Shown here: positions 29,359-37,465 of the stretch, piece after piece | Numbering within the stretch: the stretch's first letter is position 1 | How the letters are laid out: each line of letters begins with the position of its first letter | Assembly: GCF_001428045.1 (NCBI RefSeq) | Contig: NZ_LMSD01000016.1 | Location: forward strand, 1-64,000 | Length of the DNA: 64,000 bases | Source: Paenibacillus sp. Soil750 | GTDB taxonomy: Bacteria; Bacillota; Bacilli; Paenibacillales; NBRC-103111 | Reading direction: 5' to 3' | Notes under the pieces: model-generated | The model's input: only the letters and a program-made list of their open reading frames with translations | The model's database searches: none | Told to the model about the DNA's origin: nothing | Made by a program: the position numbers and the translations under genes

Positions 29359-29958
29359 TTAGTCTCTTCTTCCGCCTCGGCCACCGCGTTTGGACTCGGT
29401 GTTCTTCTTCAAGGACGAAATCCGCTCTTCACTATCTTTTAGGAAACGAGATACTTTATCTTCGAACGAAAACGGTCTAGCTCCGCCTTGCTGCTTGTTA
29501 AAGCCGCCGCGACCACCACCGCCACCACCACGATTGAAGCCACCGCCGCCACCTGGACGACCGCCACCACCACCTGGAGCACCGCTTGGAGCACCACTAC
29601 GGTCTCCACCGCTGCTTGGACGACCACCTTGGTAACCGCCGCTTGGACGATCTCCACTAGGACGACCTTGATAGCTGCTGCCACCTGTACGTTCAGGACG
29701 AGCTGGTCTTTCCTCAACTGGCTTGTCAATCGTTTGCTTGATCGACAGTCCGATCTTGCCATCCTTGTCCACGTTAATTACTTTGACCGTTACCTTGTCT
29801 TCTAGCTTCAAGTGGTCATTAACGTCCTTCACATAATTGTCCGCGATCTCCGAAATGTGAACAAGACCGGTAACTCCTTCAGCAAGCTCGACGAATGCTC
29901 CAAAGTGAGTAATCCCCGTCACTCTTCCCTCTAACTTGGTGCCAACTTCAATTGCCAT
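29359..29958 (-). CDS. yabR: S1-domain RNA-binding protein with Gly/Arg-rich tail (YabR-like)
   Basis: 199 residues. Residues about 1-72 form one S1 RNA-binding domain (VGTKLEGRVTGITHFGAFVEL, GLVHISEIADNYVKDVNDHL, KDGKIGLSIKQ). From about 85 to 165 the chain is low-complexity Gly/Ser/Arg/Pro with RGG and GGGG runs, and a basic C terminus (KRGGRGGRRD) follows a DKVSRFLKDSEERISSLKK segment. B. subtilis YabR is about 128 residues, so most of the Gly-rich insert is extra. It follows divIC. The tail suggests non-specific RNA binding or self-association; that is inference. Confidence 0.9.
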   Translation of the reverse strand: MAIEVGTKLEGRVTGITHFGAFVELAEGVTGLVHISEIADNYVKDVNDHLKLEDKVTVKVINVDKDGKIGLSIKQTIDKPVEERPARPERTGGSSYQGRPSGDRPSGGYQGGRPSSGGDRSGAPSGAPGGGGGRPGGGGGFNRGGGGGGRGGFNKQQGGARPFSFEDKVSRFLKDSEERISSLKKNTESKRGGRGGRRD

Positions 29959-30066
29959 AAAGTAAAATGTTCCTCCCTTAAAATGTTGAAAACACTGGCT
30001 ACGCCGATTATAACCGATGCAGAAACCACGGTCAACACGGCATTAGCCACTTCTTCATAACGTTTC

Positions 30067-30390
30067 TTATTGCGACTTCGAGACACTTAGTGGCGTCTCT
30101 CCCGTTTTACTGTAATGAAAGTCTCGGCGAATGATCTGATCCAAATATTCGTCGTTATGCAGCCGTGCGATTTCCTTCGTCGTGAGAGCATTGATCTTCT
30201 GCGCTTCGACGAGTTGTTGTTCCATATTCGCTACGACACTTTTCTTCTCGTGCAGCTTGGCGAACTGCCCCCAGATGTTAACAGCAGCCCAGCTCAGAAA
30301 ACATAAGACAATGATCAAAAGGATACGCAGTCTTCGCTTCGAGCCTTCCCGACTGATGCGCTTGGTTGAAACGGTTGCTTGAGCATGCAT
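30067..30390 (-). CDS. divIC: Septum formation initiator / cell division protein DivIC
   Basis: 107 residues: cytosolic basic N terminus, one membrane segment (about 22-42: LRILLIIVLCFLSWAAVNIW), then an external coiled coil with heptads (KLHEKKSVVANMEQQLVEAQKI is part of it) and a C-terminal DYLDQIIRRDF-like NDEYLDQIIRRDFHYSKTGE. Partner of FtsL and DivIB in the divisome. Located after yabP-yabQ as in B. subtilis. Confidence 0.9.
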   Translation of the reverse strand: MHAQATVSTKRISREGSKRRLRILLIIVLCFLSWAAVNIWGQFAKLHEKKSVVANMEQQLVEAQKINALTTKEIARLHNDEYLDQIIRRDFHYSKTGETPLSVSKSQ

Positions 30391-30405
30391 GAATAGGAAA
30401 TCCTC

Positions 30406-30981
30406 CTACTTCGAGAATATCCTGCGATAAAGCGCAATGATGCGTCCCTTCAGTTTCTTCAACCAGTCAGGGATCACCAAGTACTTATGCACAGGCTTAG
30501 TCATCCAGAGGAATAGTCTCCACATAGGATAGAGCAATTGTAGCACAATTCTGTAAAGGAATATAGCTACGGCTAGCAAAAAGCCTAAAATTATCACCGT
30601 TAGACGATATAAGCCAATAATCGGTTTAATGATGAGAATTTCGACAGTCCTCGTAAAGAAGCGGTAAATCGCCACAATAATTCGTATGAGAATGAGCGTT
30701 AGACGAATGACAAGCGAACTAAGAAGAGCGAAATAGAAGCAAATTCCGATTCCCATTCCAAGAAAAATAAAAATACGAACTTGTCCTTCATTACTGTAAA
30801 TGAGCATCTTGAACACTAGGATTATCGCCACAATCCAATAGATACTATCTACAATGGGGATGGTCCATCGTGGCAACCGCAGCTTGCCCGAGAGCACATG
30901 AAAAATATCGAACAGAGCCCCTATGCAAATTCCACTCAGGAACATCATGAAAATCGTCTGAAATTGAACGTGAAGCGTCAC
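30406..30981 (-). CDS. yabQ: Spore cortex biosynthesis protein YabQ
   Basis: 191 residues with several hydrophobic segments: MTLHVQFQTIFMMFLSGICIG, a second around 40-60, a third around 65-95, and a long aliphatic stretch (LTVIILGFLLAVAIFLYRIV) near 130. The C terminus is basic. YabQ is a mother-cell membrane protein needed for cortex formation in B. subtilis. Overlaps the yabP stop by four bases, so the two are translationally coupled. Confidence 0.9.
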   Translation of the reverse strand: MTLHVQFQTIFMMFLSGICIGALFDIFHVLSGKLRLPRWTIPIVDSIYWIVAIILVFKMLIYSNEGQVRIFIFLGMGIGICFYFALLSSLVIRLTLILIRIIVAIYRFFTRTVEILIIKPIIGLYRLTVIILGFLLAVAIFLYRIVLQLLYPMWRLFLWMTKPVHKYLVIPDWLKKLKGRIIALYRRIFSK

Positions 30982-31265
30982 TTAAATAGCTTACCAAGAA
31001 ACCCTTTGGATTTCTCCTGGGTATTCCCGTCCACATAGGCTAATTCATGAATAATACCTTCGATGGCGACTAATCCTTGCTCCAAGCTCAAGTTCTTGAT
31101 GTGCAAATTTTGCCCCTTAATCATCAAGTAGCCCATTTCCGTCTCTAGGAGGAATTCTTCGCTATCAAAACTTTCTACGTTCAAAACTCCTGATATTTCC
31201 AAGAGCTTGCGATTCAGCATCTTAATTTCTTGCCTTTTGTTGCTGTTCTTCACAGGTTCAATCAT
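30978..31265 (-). CDS. yabP: Sporulation protein YabP
   Basis: 95 residues of the YabP/YqfC family: RKLLEISGVLNVESFDSEEFLLET and GYLMIKGQNLHIKNLSLEQGLVAIEGII, a small beta-rich protein with no membrane segment. Sporulation-specific; genetically linked to cortex formation with YabQ, which it overlaps by four bases. The C terminus (KGFLGKLFK) is basic. GGAGGGG ribosome site upstream. Expression is expected from a sigma-E promoter, but I could not identify one. Confidence 0.92.
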   Translation of the reverse strand: MIEPVKNSNKRQEIKMLNRKLLEISGVLNVESFDSEEFLLETEMGYLMIKGQNLHIKNLSLEQGLVAIEGIIHELAYVDGNTQEKSKGFLGKLFK

Positions 31266-31344
31266 GGCCTGACCCCTCCTTCACCTAATCTTACGATATG
31301 GGAGGATGTCCATTTTTAGAACCAAGCCTTGTATCCTATGCCTA

Positions 31345-31389
31345 TAAAAAAAGCAGCCTAAAATCCCCTCTGCAGGAATCCTAGGCTAC
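31345..31389 (-). terminator. Terminator after rqcP
   Basis: Minus strand: GTAGCCTA-GGATTCC ... GGGGATT-TAGGCTGC, then seven T residues. It isolates the hup-rqcP unit from yabP-yabQ. Confidence 0.8.
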
Positions 31390-31403
31390 TTCATCGGTAT
31401 GCG

Positions 31404-31667
31404 TTATTCGGATTGGAAGGGTTCTTCCTTCAGCAGCGTGTACATCTGCGCAGCGTCTTCCTTACGGGTCGACTCTGTCAAAAGCTCAACGCGAATCGTC
31501 ACTTTCTTTTGACCGAACTGAATGGATAACTCATCTCCAACTTTCACATGCGTACTCGCTTTAGCGTCCCTACCGTTAATCCACACGCGCCCTTGGTCGG
31601 ACACATCCTTTGCAACTGTACGGCGTTTGATCAGACGAGATACTTTGAGAAATTTATCGATACGCAT
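31404..31667 (-). CDS. rqcP: RNA-binding S4-domain protein RqcP (YabO)
   Basis: 87 residues, almost all an S4 domain: MRIDKFLKVSRLIKRRTVAK and VWINGRDAKASTHVKVGDELSI. RqcP (Hsp15-related) works with RqcH in C-terminal alanine tailing of stalled nascent chains on the 50S subunit. Its ATG shares one base with the hup stop (TAATG), giving strict coupling to HU. In B. subtilis rqcP (yabO) is at the same place after mazG, without HU. Confidence 0.92.
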   Translation of the reverse strand: MRIDKFLKVSRLIKRRTVAKDVSDQGRVWINGRDAKASTHVKVGDELSIQFGQKKVTIRVELLTESTRKEDAAQMYTLLKEEPFQSE

Positions 31668-31939
31668 TATTTCACAGCGTCTTTAAGCTTGTTGCCCGCT
31701 TTGAAAGCAGGAACATTGGATTCTGCGATTTCGATTGGGTTACCCGTTTGCGGGTTGCGACCTGTACGGCCAGAACGCTTACGAGTTTCAAATGTACCGA
31801 AACCGATCAATTGTACTTTATCTCCGGATGAAAGAGCGTCTGTCACTTCACCAAGGAATCCGTTAAGGACAACTTCTACGTCTTTCTTAGTAAGTCCGCT
31901 TTTTTCAGCGATGTTGTTGATCAAGTCTGTTTTGTTCAT
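31667..31939 (-). CDS. hup: DNA-binding protein HU
   Basis: 90 residues matching HU throughout: MNKTDLINNIAEKSGLTKKD at the N terminus, the hydrophobic core segment VQLIGFGTFETRKR, and the DNA-clasping arm GRTGRNPQTGNPIEIAES, ending FKAGNKLKDAVK. Nucleoid-organising dimer. Lies between mazG and rqcP, an arrangement different from B. subtilis hbs. The stop codon overlaps the rqcP start by one base. Confidence 0.97.
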   Translation of the reverse strand: MNKTDLINNIAEKSGLTKKDVEVVLNGFLGEVTDALSSGDKVQLIGFGTFETRKRSGRTGRNPQTGNPIEIAESNVPAFKAGNKLKDAVK

Positions 31940-32076
31940 GTGTTTTCTTTACCTCCCAAAATGTTTGAAGATCAGGTCTTCTATGTACCAATTGTGGTTA
32001 CATTTCATGATTATACCTTGCAACAAGTCTAGTATTCTGCTTTTTTCGGCAAAATCCTTCTAGCGTTTATCAAGTT

Positions 32077-33585
32077 TTATAACTTTTTTGCTTCTTGCCA
32101 GTATTTTTCCATCTCTGATAACCCAGTTTGTTCAAAAGATAACCCCTTTAAACGTAACTGTTCCTCAATATATGAAAATCTTTGCATAAATTTCCGATTC
32201 GTTTGTGCTAGCGCCTCTTCGGGGTCTACTTTGAGGAATCTAGCAACATTGACGATAGAGAAGAGAACATCCCCCAACTCGTCACGACGCTCCTGAGCCC
32301 CGTCTTCCGCCCCTAGTGCAATCGCTTCACGCAGCTCAGCGAACTCCTCTTCCACCTTAGCCAGCACATCATCTAGCTCTGTCCAGTCAAAACCGACCGC
32401 TGCCGCTTTTTTCTGCAGCTTCATCGCCTTCATCAACCCGGGCAATTCACGCGGAATGCCATCCAGTACAGACTGCTGCGTAACATCGATGCCTTTCTTC
32501 CGCTTCTCTTCGACCTTGATCGCATTCCAGTTAACCAAAGCCTCATTAGCATCCTCTGCCTTCGACTCTCCAAACACATGCGGATGACGACGAATTAGTT
32601 TCTCATTTAACGTAGCGATCACATCATACACGGAGAACGTGCCAATCTCCTCTTCCATTTGCGCATGCAGCATGACTTGTAAAAGCAAATCGCCAAGCTC
32701 CTCGCACATGTGATCCGGATCATCTTCATCAATGGTTTCCAGTACTTCGTAAGCTTCCTCTATCAGATTCTTGCGCAGACTCTCATGTGTCTGTTCACGA
32801 TCCCACGGACAACCTTCTGGGCTGCGCAGGGTCTGAACGATCTCATGCAGCTTACCAAATGTCCGATTGTACGGCCCCTCCTGCTCACTGCGCGGCACCC
32901 ACACCAGCGACAGATTGCCATAACCTTTGACATGATCCAGCTCGTGGAGCGGTACTTCAATGATCTGCTCCTGACCTGCCACTCCCAACGAGTGACCCAC
33001 AACGACCTTATACTCGTCTGGATAGGCATCCATCAGGCTGATTTTCAAGTCAGAGGCTGTGTACGTATCGTACACCTGCCCAATCACCGTATGCAGCTGT
33101 GGATTCAATGCATAACGGCTGATGCTCGTCGCATCCAGCAACTGGAAGCCGTCGATCGGATCGAAGCCAAATCGTAAGAAGGCTTGGTCTAAGAAGCTCT
33201 CTCCACCGGTGATGTGGAGCTCGATACCCTCAGATGGGCATCGTTGTTTCAGTAGTTGCACCGTGTACTCTGCTACCATGGGGTGACCTGGGACAGCGTA
33301 AAGCACGTCAGTCGTATGGCTTTTCGCTGCCGAGATTAGTTCTTCTGCAATGGACTCATAAACTCCCTCGAACGTCTCATTCGACATGTAATTCGCATCA
33401 AACGTTTCGTACGGAATTTCGTTGGCATCCAACAGTTGTACCATCGGATGGTCTTTCGTCCGTAGGAATAGCTTCGCTTGTGACTTTGCCGCTAGTTGAA
33501 GCTTCTTCCATACACCTAAGGTTAATTGATCTTCGTCTCCTGTCCCGAGTCCAAGGACGGTAATTTGCGGGTTGCTTATTGCCAT
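32077..33585 (-). CDS. mazG: Nucleoside triphosphate pyrophosphohydrolase MazG with N-terminal methylase-like domain (YabN)
   Basis: 502 residues, two fused parts. Residues about 1-225 are a tetrapyrrole (corrin/porphyrin) methylase-fold domain (VLGLGTGDEDQLTLGVWKKL, AVPGHPMVAE, GESFLDQAF). Residues about 235-500 are MazG with tandem all-alpha NTP-PPase units: CPWDREQTHESLRKNLIEEA, EELGDLLLQVMLHAQ and the second set ERRDELGDVLFSIVNVARFL, carrying the EExxE/ExxD metal motifs. Expected to hydrolyse non-canonical or excess NTPs. The methylase-like domain lacks a known substrate. Same fusion and place as B. subtilis yabN. Confidence 0.94.
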   Translation of the reverse strand: MAISNPQITVLGLGTGDEDQLTLGVWKKLQLAAKSQAKLFLRTKDHPMVQLLDANEIPYETFDANYMSNETFEGVYESIAEELISAAKSHTTDVLYAVPGHPMVAEYTVQLLKQRCPSEGIELHITGGESFLDQAFLRFGFDPIDGFQLLDATSISRYALNPQLHTVIGQVYDTYTASDLKISLMDAYPDEYKVVVGHSLGVAGQEQIIEVPLHELDHVKGYGNLSLVWVPRSEQEGPYNRTFGKLHEIVQTLRSPEGCPWDREQTHESLRKNLIEEAYEVLETIDEDDPDHMCEELGDLLLQVMLHAQMEEEIGTFSVYDVIATLNEKLIRRHPHVFGESKAEDANEALVNWNAIKVEEKRKKGIDVTQQSVLDGIPRELPGLMKAMKLQKKAAAVGFDWTELDDVLAKVEEEFAELREAIALGAEDGAQERRDELGDVLFSIVNVARFLKVDPEEALAQTNRKFMQRFSYIEEQLRLKGLSFEQTGLSEMEKYWQEAKKL

Positions 33586-33669
33586 GGGATGACACCTCCT
33601 GATTAATGGTTATTTATAATTTGCCAAGTATGACAATTTGTAAGCGTTAGTTGGCGGGTGAAACAGCCG

Positions 33670-35454
33670 CTACTTGGGATTAGAACGGCCGCGCGAAGAC
33701 CTCCGCGGCCGCAGCTTCGCGAGGAGCGCTGCCAGCTTCCGCTCCAACTCCGGCATCAGCCGCAGCTCCTCGCGGCTGATGCTGCCGCTGCGCAGCAGCG
33801 CAAGCGCGTAGACGGCCGCGCCGCTGGCTACGCCTATAAGAGCGATGGCGCTAGCGCTCCATCGCTCAGGAACGTGCCATGCCGCGCTAGCGAGCATGGC
33901 CAGCCCTTGCAGCGCTGCGAGGCCGCCGCCCATCAGCCCCACGCCCAGCGTGGGGCTGATGGCGTACGGCCGCAGCGCGAAGCGCACCCCGGTGCTGCGG
34001 CGCAGCTGCACCAGGTTCAGCCCCGCCGCAGCGGCGTAGGCGATCACCGCGCTGAGCGCGGCGCCGTCGATGCCCCAGCGGGGCACCAACACAATGTTGC
34101 CGAGTGCTTTCAGCACGATGGCAACGAGCAGGGCATTCGCCGGCGTGCGGATCGCGCCGGCGCCCTGGAGAACGCTGGCACTGACAGCGTTCAGTGTACT
34201 AAACAAGGCCGTGAAGGCCAGCACGGCCATCGTCCAGCTCGCCTCGGTGCTCGTATAGAGCATCAGATTGATCGGCATCGCTAAGAAGGCTAGGCCAAAC
34301 GAGGCGCCAATCCCGATCAACCATGCGAGTCTGACGGACATCTCTGCCCGAAAGCGGATGAGATCCACTCGCCCGCTCATCTTAGCTTCCGCAATAGCTG
34401 GCACCAAGACAGCCGACATCGAGGACGCCACCATCACGACCAACTGAACAAGTGGAAACCCACGGTTATAAAGGCCAAACTGACGCATTGCCTCCAACTC
34501 GCTGCCAGATGATGCTTCCAGCAGACGAGGCATTGTGAAGGTATCCACGAGCGTGAGCAGCGGCACCACAATTGCGCCAAGGCATACAGGGATCGCATAT
34601 ATCGTAATTCGTTTCGCCCATTGCCAAGATGAGATCACTTGCTTAGTTTCTGAGCCGGCTGCTATCACTTTCTTAGCATTCTGCTCTGGCTCTGGCCCTC
34701 CACCCACTAACCCACTATATACGGGCAAGTCTGCTTTCAACAGCTTCACGTGCTCCCCACGTCGCTCTCGCCGCCAAAACACAGCCATCACCACTAGACC
34801 GGCTCCAGCGCCTGTCACGGAGCCAAACGTGGCCCCCGCCGCAATCCATGCTTCATCATAGGCAAGCGCGACCAGATACAACAATAGCGCGACCATCGTA
34901 ATTACACGGATGAGCTGTTCGATGACTTGCGAGACCGCGGTAGGCACCATGTTTTGATACCCTTGAAAATACCCCCGCAGGACAGCAAGAACGGGAGATA
35001 AGAGCAGGGCAAAAGATACACTGCGGATCGCTGTCGCGGTCTGCGTAATGCCAATCCAACCAGCAATCGTCTCCGCACCAAAATACAGCAGGAGAAATAA
35101 GAGAAGCCCCGCACTCATTAATAGCGCAGATGAGACAACCACAATCCGTTTCGCGCCTGCATGATCTCCTTCCATGACGCGTTCGGCTACAAATTTAGAC
35201 ACAGCAACTGGAAATCCAGCCGTGGCTGCAAATAAGATCAGAATATAGAGCGGATAAACCGCATTATAAATACCAAAAGCTACATCTCCAGCTACGTTCT
35301 GCAAAGGAATCTTCTGAAGCGTCCCAAGTAGTTTAGAGAGTACAGCCGCACCCCCAAGCAGCGCAGCACCCTTTAACAGCTTGTTCTGTTTACCATTACC
35401 ATGCCTCTTGAGCCCTTCTTTCTGCTGATCTTGCTCCTTGAAGGTAGCCCTCAT
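33670..35454 (-). CDS. yabM: Polysaccharide/lipid II flippase-family membrane protein (YabM, SpoVB-like)
   Basis: 594 residues with about 14 membrane segments, MOP/MATE superfamily. Family features: LLKGAALLGGAAVLSKLLGTLQKIPL, FGIYNAVYPLYILILFAATAGFPVAVSKFV and YRNRGFPL-like YNRGFPLVQLVV. Likely exports a lipid-linked cell-wall or spore-wall precursor; YabM is a known SpoVB/MurJ relative. A soluble loop near 245-275 is polar. The 3' third of the gene (about 33670-34240) is extremely GC-rich (43 of 60 bases at 33781-33840, against 27 of 60 at 35281-35340) although the frame is intact. Basic C-terminal tail. Confidence 0.85.
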   Translation of the reverse strand: MRATFKEQDQQKEGLKRHGNGKQNKLLKGAALLGGAAVLSKLLGTLQKIPLQNVAGDVAFGIYNAVYPLYILILFAATAGFPVAVSKFVAERVMEGDHAGAKRIVVVSSALLMSAGLLLFLLLYFGAETIAGWIGITQTATAIRSVSFALLLSPVLAVLRGYFQGYQNMVPTAVSQVIEQLIRVITMVALLLYLVALAYDEAWIAAGATFGSVTGAGAGLVVMAVFWRRERRGEHVKLLKADLPVYSGLVGGGPEPEQNAKKVIAAGSETKQVISSWQWAKRITIYAIPVCLGAIVVPLLTLVDTFTMPRLLEASSGSELEAMRQFGLYNRGFPLVQLVVMVASSMSAVLVPAIAEAKMSGRVDLIRFRAEMSVRLAWLIGIGASFGLAFLAMPINLMLYTSTEASWTMAVLAFTALFSTLNAVSASVLQGAGAIRTPANALLVAIVLKALGNIVLVPRWGIDGAALSAVIAYAAAAGLNLVQLRRSTGVRFALRPYAISPTLGVGLMGGGLAALQGLAMLASAAWHVPERWSASAIALIGVASGAAVYALALLRSGSISREELRLMPELERKLAALLAKLRPRRSSRGRSNPK

Positions 35455-35522
35455 TCCGATTTACCCCTCTACACAAACATGATTCCTATGTACGTATTAT
35501 AGCGAAATCTGCCAGTTCAGAC

Positions 35523-35568
35523 AAAAAAAAAGCTTCGCTTACAGATGCATCATCTCCGTAAGGAAGCC
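35523..35568 (-). terminator. spoVT intrinsic terminator
   Basis: Minus strand long stem GCTTC-C-TTAC-GAGATG / CATCT-TAAG-C-GAAGC with an ATG loop and nine T residues. Confidence 0.85.
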
Positions 35569-35587
35569 TTCGTTTGGAATTATGTGT

Positions 35588-36130
35588 TTATTGCTCCATC
35601 TGCTTCGCTAGGAATCCAGCGGCAGTCTCGACCATTTTAACTTCCATATTGCCCATTTTCACATTCTCGTCTTTCGAGATCAGGATAACCGAACCAATGG
35701 GATCTCCCCCTGCAACAATCGGCGCAGCTACGAAGGAAGTGAATGTTTCATTGGTATCTTTAATAATCTCGAATTGACCTGAACTGCTTTCAATTACAGC
35801 CTTACGATTTTCCATGCAAGACTCTATAATCGCCCCAACCGATTTCTCTAAGTAATCCTTCTTAGATCCGCCAGCCATAGCAATAATATGATCTCGATCC
35901 GAAATCAAGGCAACATGATTGGTGCTTTCAAACAGCGACTCCGCATATTCCTTCGCAAAATCACCAAGCTCACCAATCGGTGAATACTTCTTCAGAATAA
36001 CTTCTCCATCACGATCCACGAAAATTTCCAAAGGGTCACCTTCACGAATGCGTAGGGTGCGCCGTATTTCCTTGGGGATTACAACTCTCCCTAAATCATC
36101 TATCCGACGGACAATTCCAGTTGCTTTCAT
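35588..36130 (-). CDS. spoVT: Stage V sporulation protein T, transcriptional regulator
   Basis: 180 residues. Residues 1-53 are an AbrB-type swapped-hairpin DNA-binding domain ([39 protein letters not shown]); the rest is a GAF-like sensor domain (HVALISDRDHIIAMAGG, VIESSSGQFEIIKD, APIVAGGDPIGSVIL). Forespore regulator that modulates sigma-G genes. A sigma-G-like promoter lies about 100 bases upstream. The N-terminal domain is very close to AbrB at 57001-57255. Confidence 0.97.
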   Translation of the reverse strand: MKATGIVRRIDDLGRVVIPKEIRRTLRIREGDPLEIFVDRDGEVILKKYSPIGELGDFAKEYAESLFESTNHVALISDRDHIIAMAGGSKKDYLEKSVGAIIESCMENRKAVIESSSGQFEIIKDTNETFTSFVAAPIVAGGDPIGSVILISKDENVKMGNMEVKMVETAAGFLAKQMEQ

Positions 36131-36229
36131 ACCTCTAGATGCCTCACTTTCCGCTTACGAATTAGATACGACACGAGCATGAAACTTGTATGCTAGATCG
36201 GGATTTGGTGGGAACTTGAAATCTATCCA

Positions 36230-36259
36230 TAGTATTCTTCACTTCCCATTCTTCTATGC
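36230..36259 (-). promoter_or_regulatory. Putative sigma-G promoter for spoVT
   Basis: Minus strand GCATA (36255-36259), 18-base spacer, AATACTA (36230-36236), one mismatch from the CATACTA consensus. spoVT is sigma-G-dependent in B. subtilis. Confidence 0.45.
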
Positions 36260-36334
36260 AGACGCCCCGACTAAGCAATTTACTTTATTTAGCTCTGCAT
36301 CCTGCTGCGCTTATCATGTCCAAAAATGAGAAAT

Positions 36335-36366
36335 AAAAACAGGATGTCCATTATCGGACATCCTGG
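36335..36366 (-). terminator. prsA intrinsic terminator
   Basis: Minus strand: CAGGATGTCC, loop GATAAT, GGACATCCTG, TTTTT. Confidence 0.92.
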
Positions 36367-36373
36367 TAAGTTC

Positions 36374-37465
36374 TTACTTTGCAGCTGGGCTAGCCGCAGG
36401 ACTAGCTGCTGGACTTGCCGCTGGTGCTGGTGCTGCTTCTACTTTAGGAAGGTTATTCGTTTCGATCAATTTCGGATATTCAGTTTCAGCAAATTCAGAC
36501 AAGGATTTCTCTGCAAGCTGAGATTTGATTTGTGTTTTAAGTGTATCATCCAATTGTTTCGTGCTTCTGGATTCTACTTTCATCACGTGATAACCGAAAG
36601 TTGATTCTACAGGATCACTGATTTTGTTCAATGGAAGCGTGCTTGCTGCATCTTTGAACTCTGTTACCCATTCGTTGATGTTGGCATCTTTGTACGTACC
36701 GCCTGTATCCTTGGAACCTGGATCGTCAGAGAATTCTTTCGCAAGTGCTGCGAAATCGCCGCCTGCATCCAACTTCGCTTTTACTTCTTTCGCTCTCTTC
36801 AACGCATCTTCCTTCGTACGAAGATCTGCTTGTGTAGCAGAATCCTTCAACGCGATTAGGATGTGGCTAACGGTCGCAACGTCAAACGCATGCGCAGCTG
36901 CTTGTTCTTTGTAAGCATCTTGAACCGCTTGGTCTGTGATCTTGCTTTCCATGCTGCCCATTGTGTAGAAGCTTAATTTCATCAAGGACTCGATATCTTT
37001 TAATTCGATACCGTTGTCTTTCAACTGCTTGTCCATTCCGCCTTCTTGTTTACCGAAGTAATCAGTGATGGCTTTCATTTGCTCTGTTACTTGTTTGTCA
37101 GCATCCGCTTTCACTTTGTCGTCCGCTTTAGCGGAAAGAACACGGAAAGTAACCATTTGCTTCAACATATCTTGTTGAAAAGCTGGATCAGCCAAGTATT
37201 GAGCTAATTGCGGGGAGAACATTTTATTTACGTTGATGAAAGAATCGAATTCACCGCGTGTAATTTTCCCGCCTTCTTTGTACGTAGCAATAATATCGCT
37301 TGGATTACCTGTAGCAGCCGCTGATGCGGAAGGCGAAGCTGTTGCAGCGCCTTCCTTTTTATCTCCACACGCGCTGAGGACAGAGAATGCAAGGACAACT
37401 GTCACCAAACCTAATATCCATTTTCTCGAAGTACGTCGTTGTCTGCTAGTTTCATTTGGCAACAT
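36374..37465 (-). CDS. prsA: Foldase lipoprotein PrsA (parvulin-type peptidyl-prolyl isomerase)
   Basis: 363 residues. Lipoprotein signal: basic start, hydrophobic WILGLVTVVLAFSVLSAC with lipobox LSAC (Cys about 33). After a Ser/Ala linker comes the SurA-like N domain, then a rotamase domain (about 200-295: SHILIALKDSATQADLRTKEDAL, FSDDPGSKDTGGTYKDAN, FGYHVMKVESR). The C terminus ends in PAAS repeats. Helps fold secreted proteins outside the membrane. Starts 14 bases inside the mfd 3' end, with AAGGGG before the ATG. In B. subtilis prsA is not at this locus. Confidence 0.93.
   Translation of the reverse strand: MLPNETSRQRRTSRKWILGLVTVVLAFSVLSACGDKKEGAATASPSASAAATGNPSDIIATYKEGGKITRGEFDSFINVNKMFSPQLAQYLADPAFQQDMLKQMVTFRVLSAKADDKVKADADKQVTEQMKAITDYFGKQEGGMDKQLKDNGIELKDIESLMKLSFYTMGSMESKITDQAVQDAYKEQAAAHAFDVATVSHILIALKDSATQADLRTKEDALKRAKEVKAKLDAGGDFAALAKEFSDDPGSKDTGGTYKDANINEWVTEFKDAASTLPLNKISDPVESTFGYHVMKVESRSTKQLDDTLKTQIKSQLAEKSLSEFAETEYPKLIETNNLPKVEAAPAPAASPAASPAASPAAK

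Noticed and set aside
33658..34284. 208-codon plus-strand frame opposite yabM
   Set aside because: Long only because the GC-rich patch lacks AT-rich stop codons; composition is biased and yabM on the other strand is clearly real.
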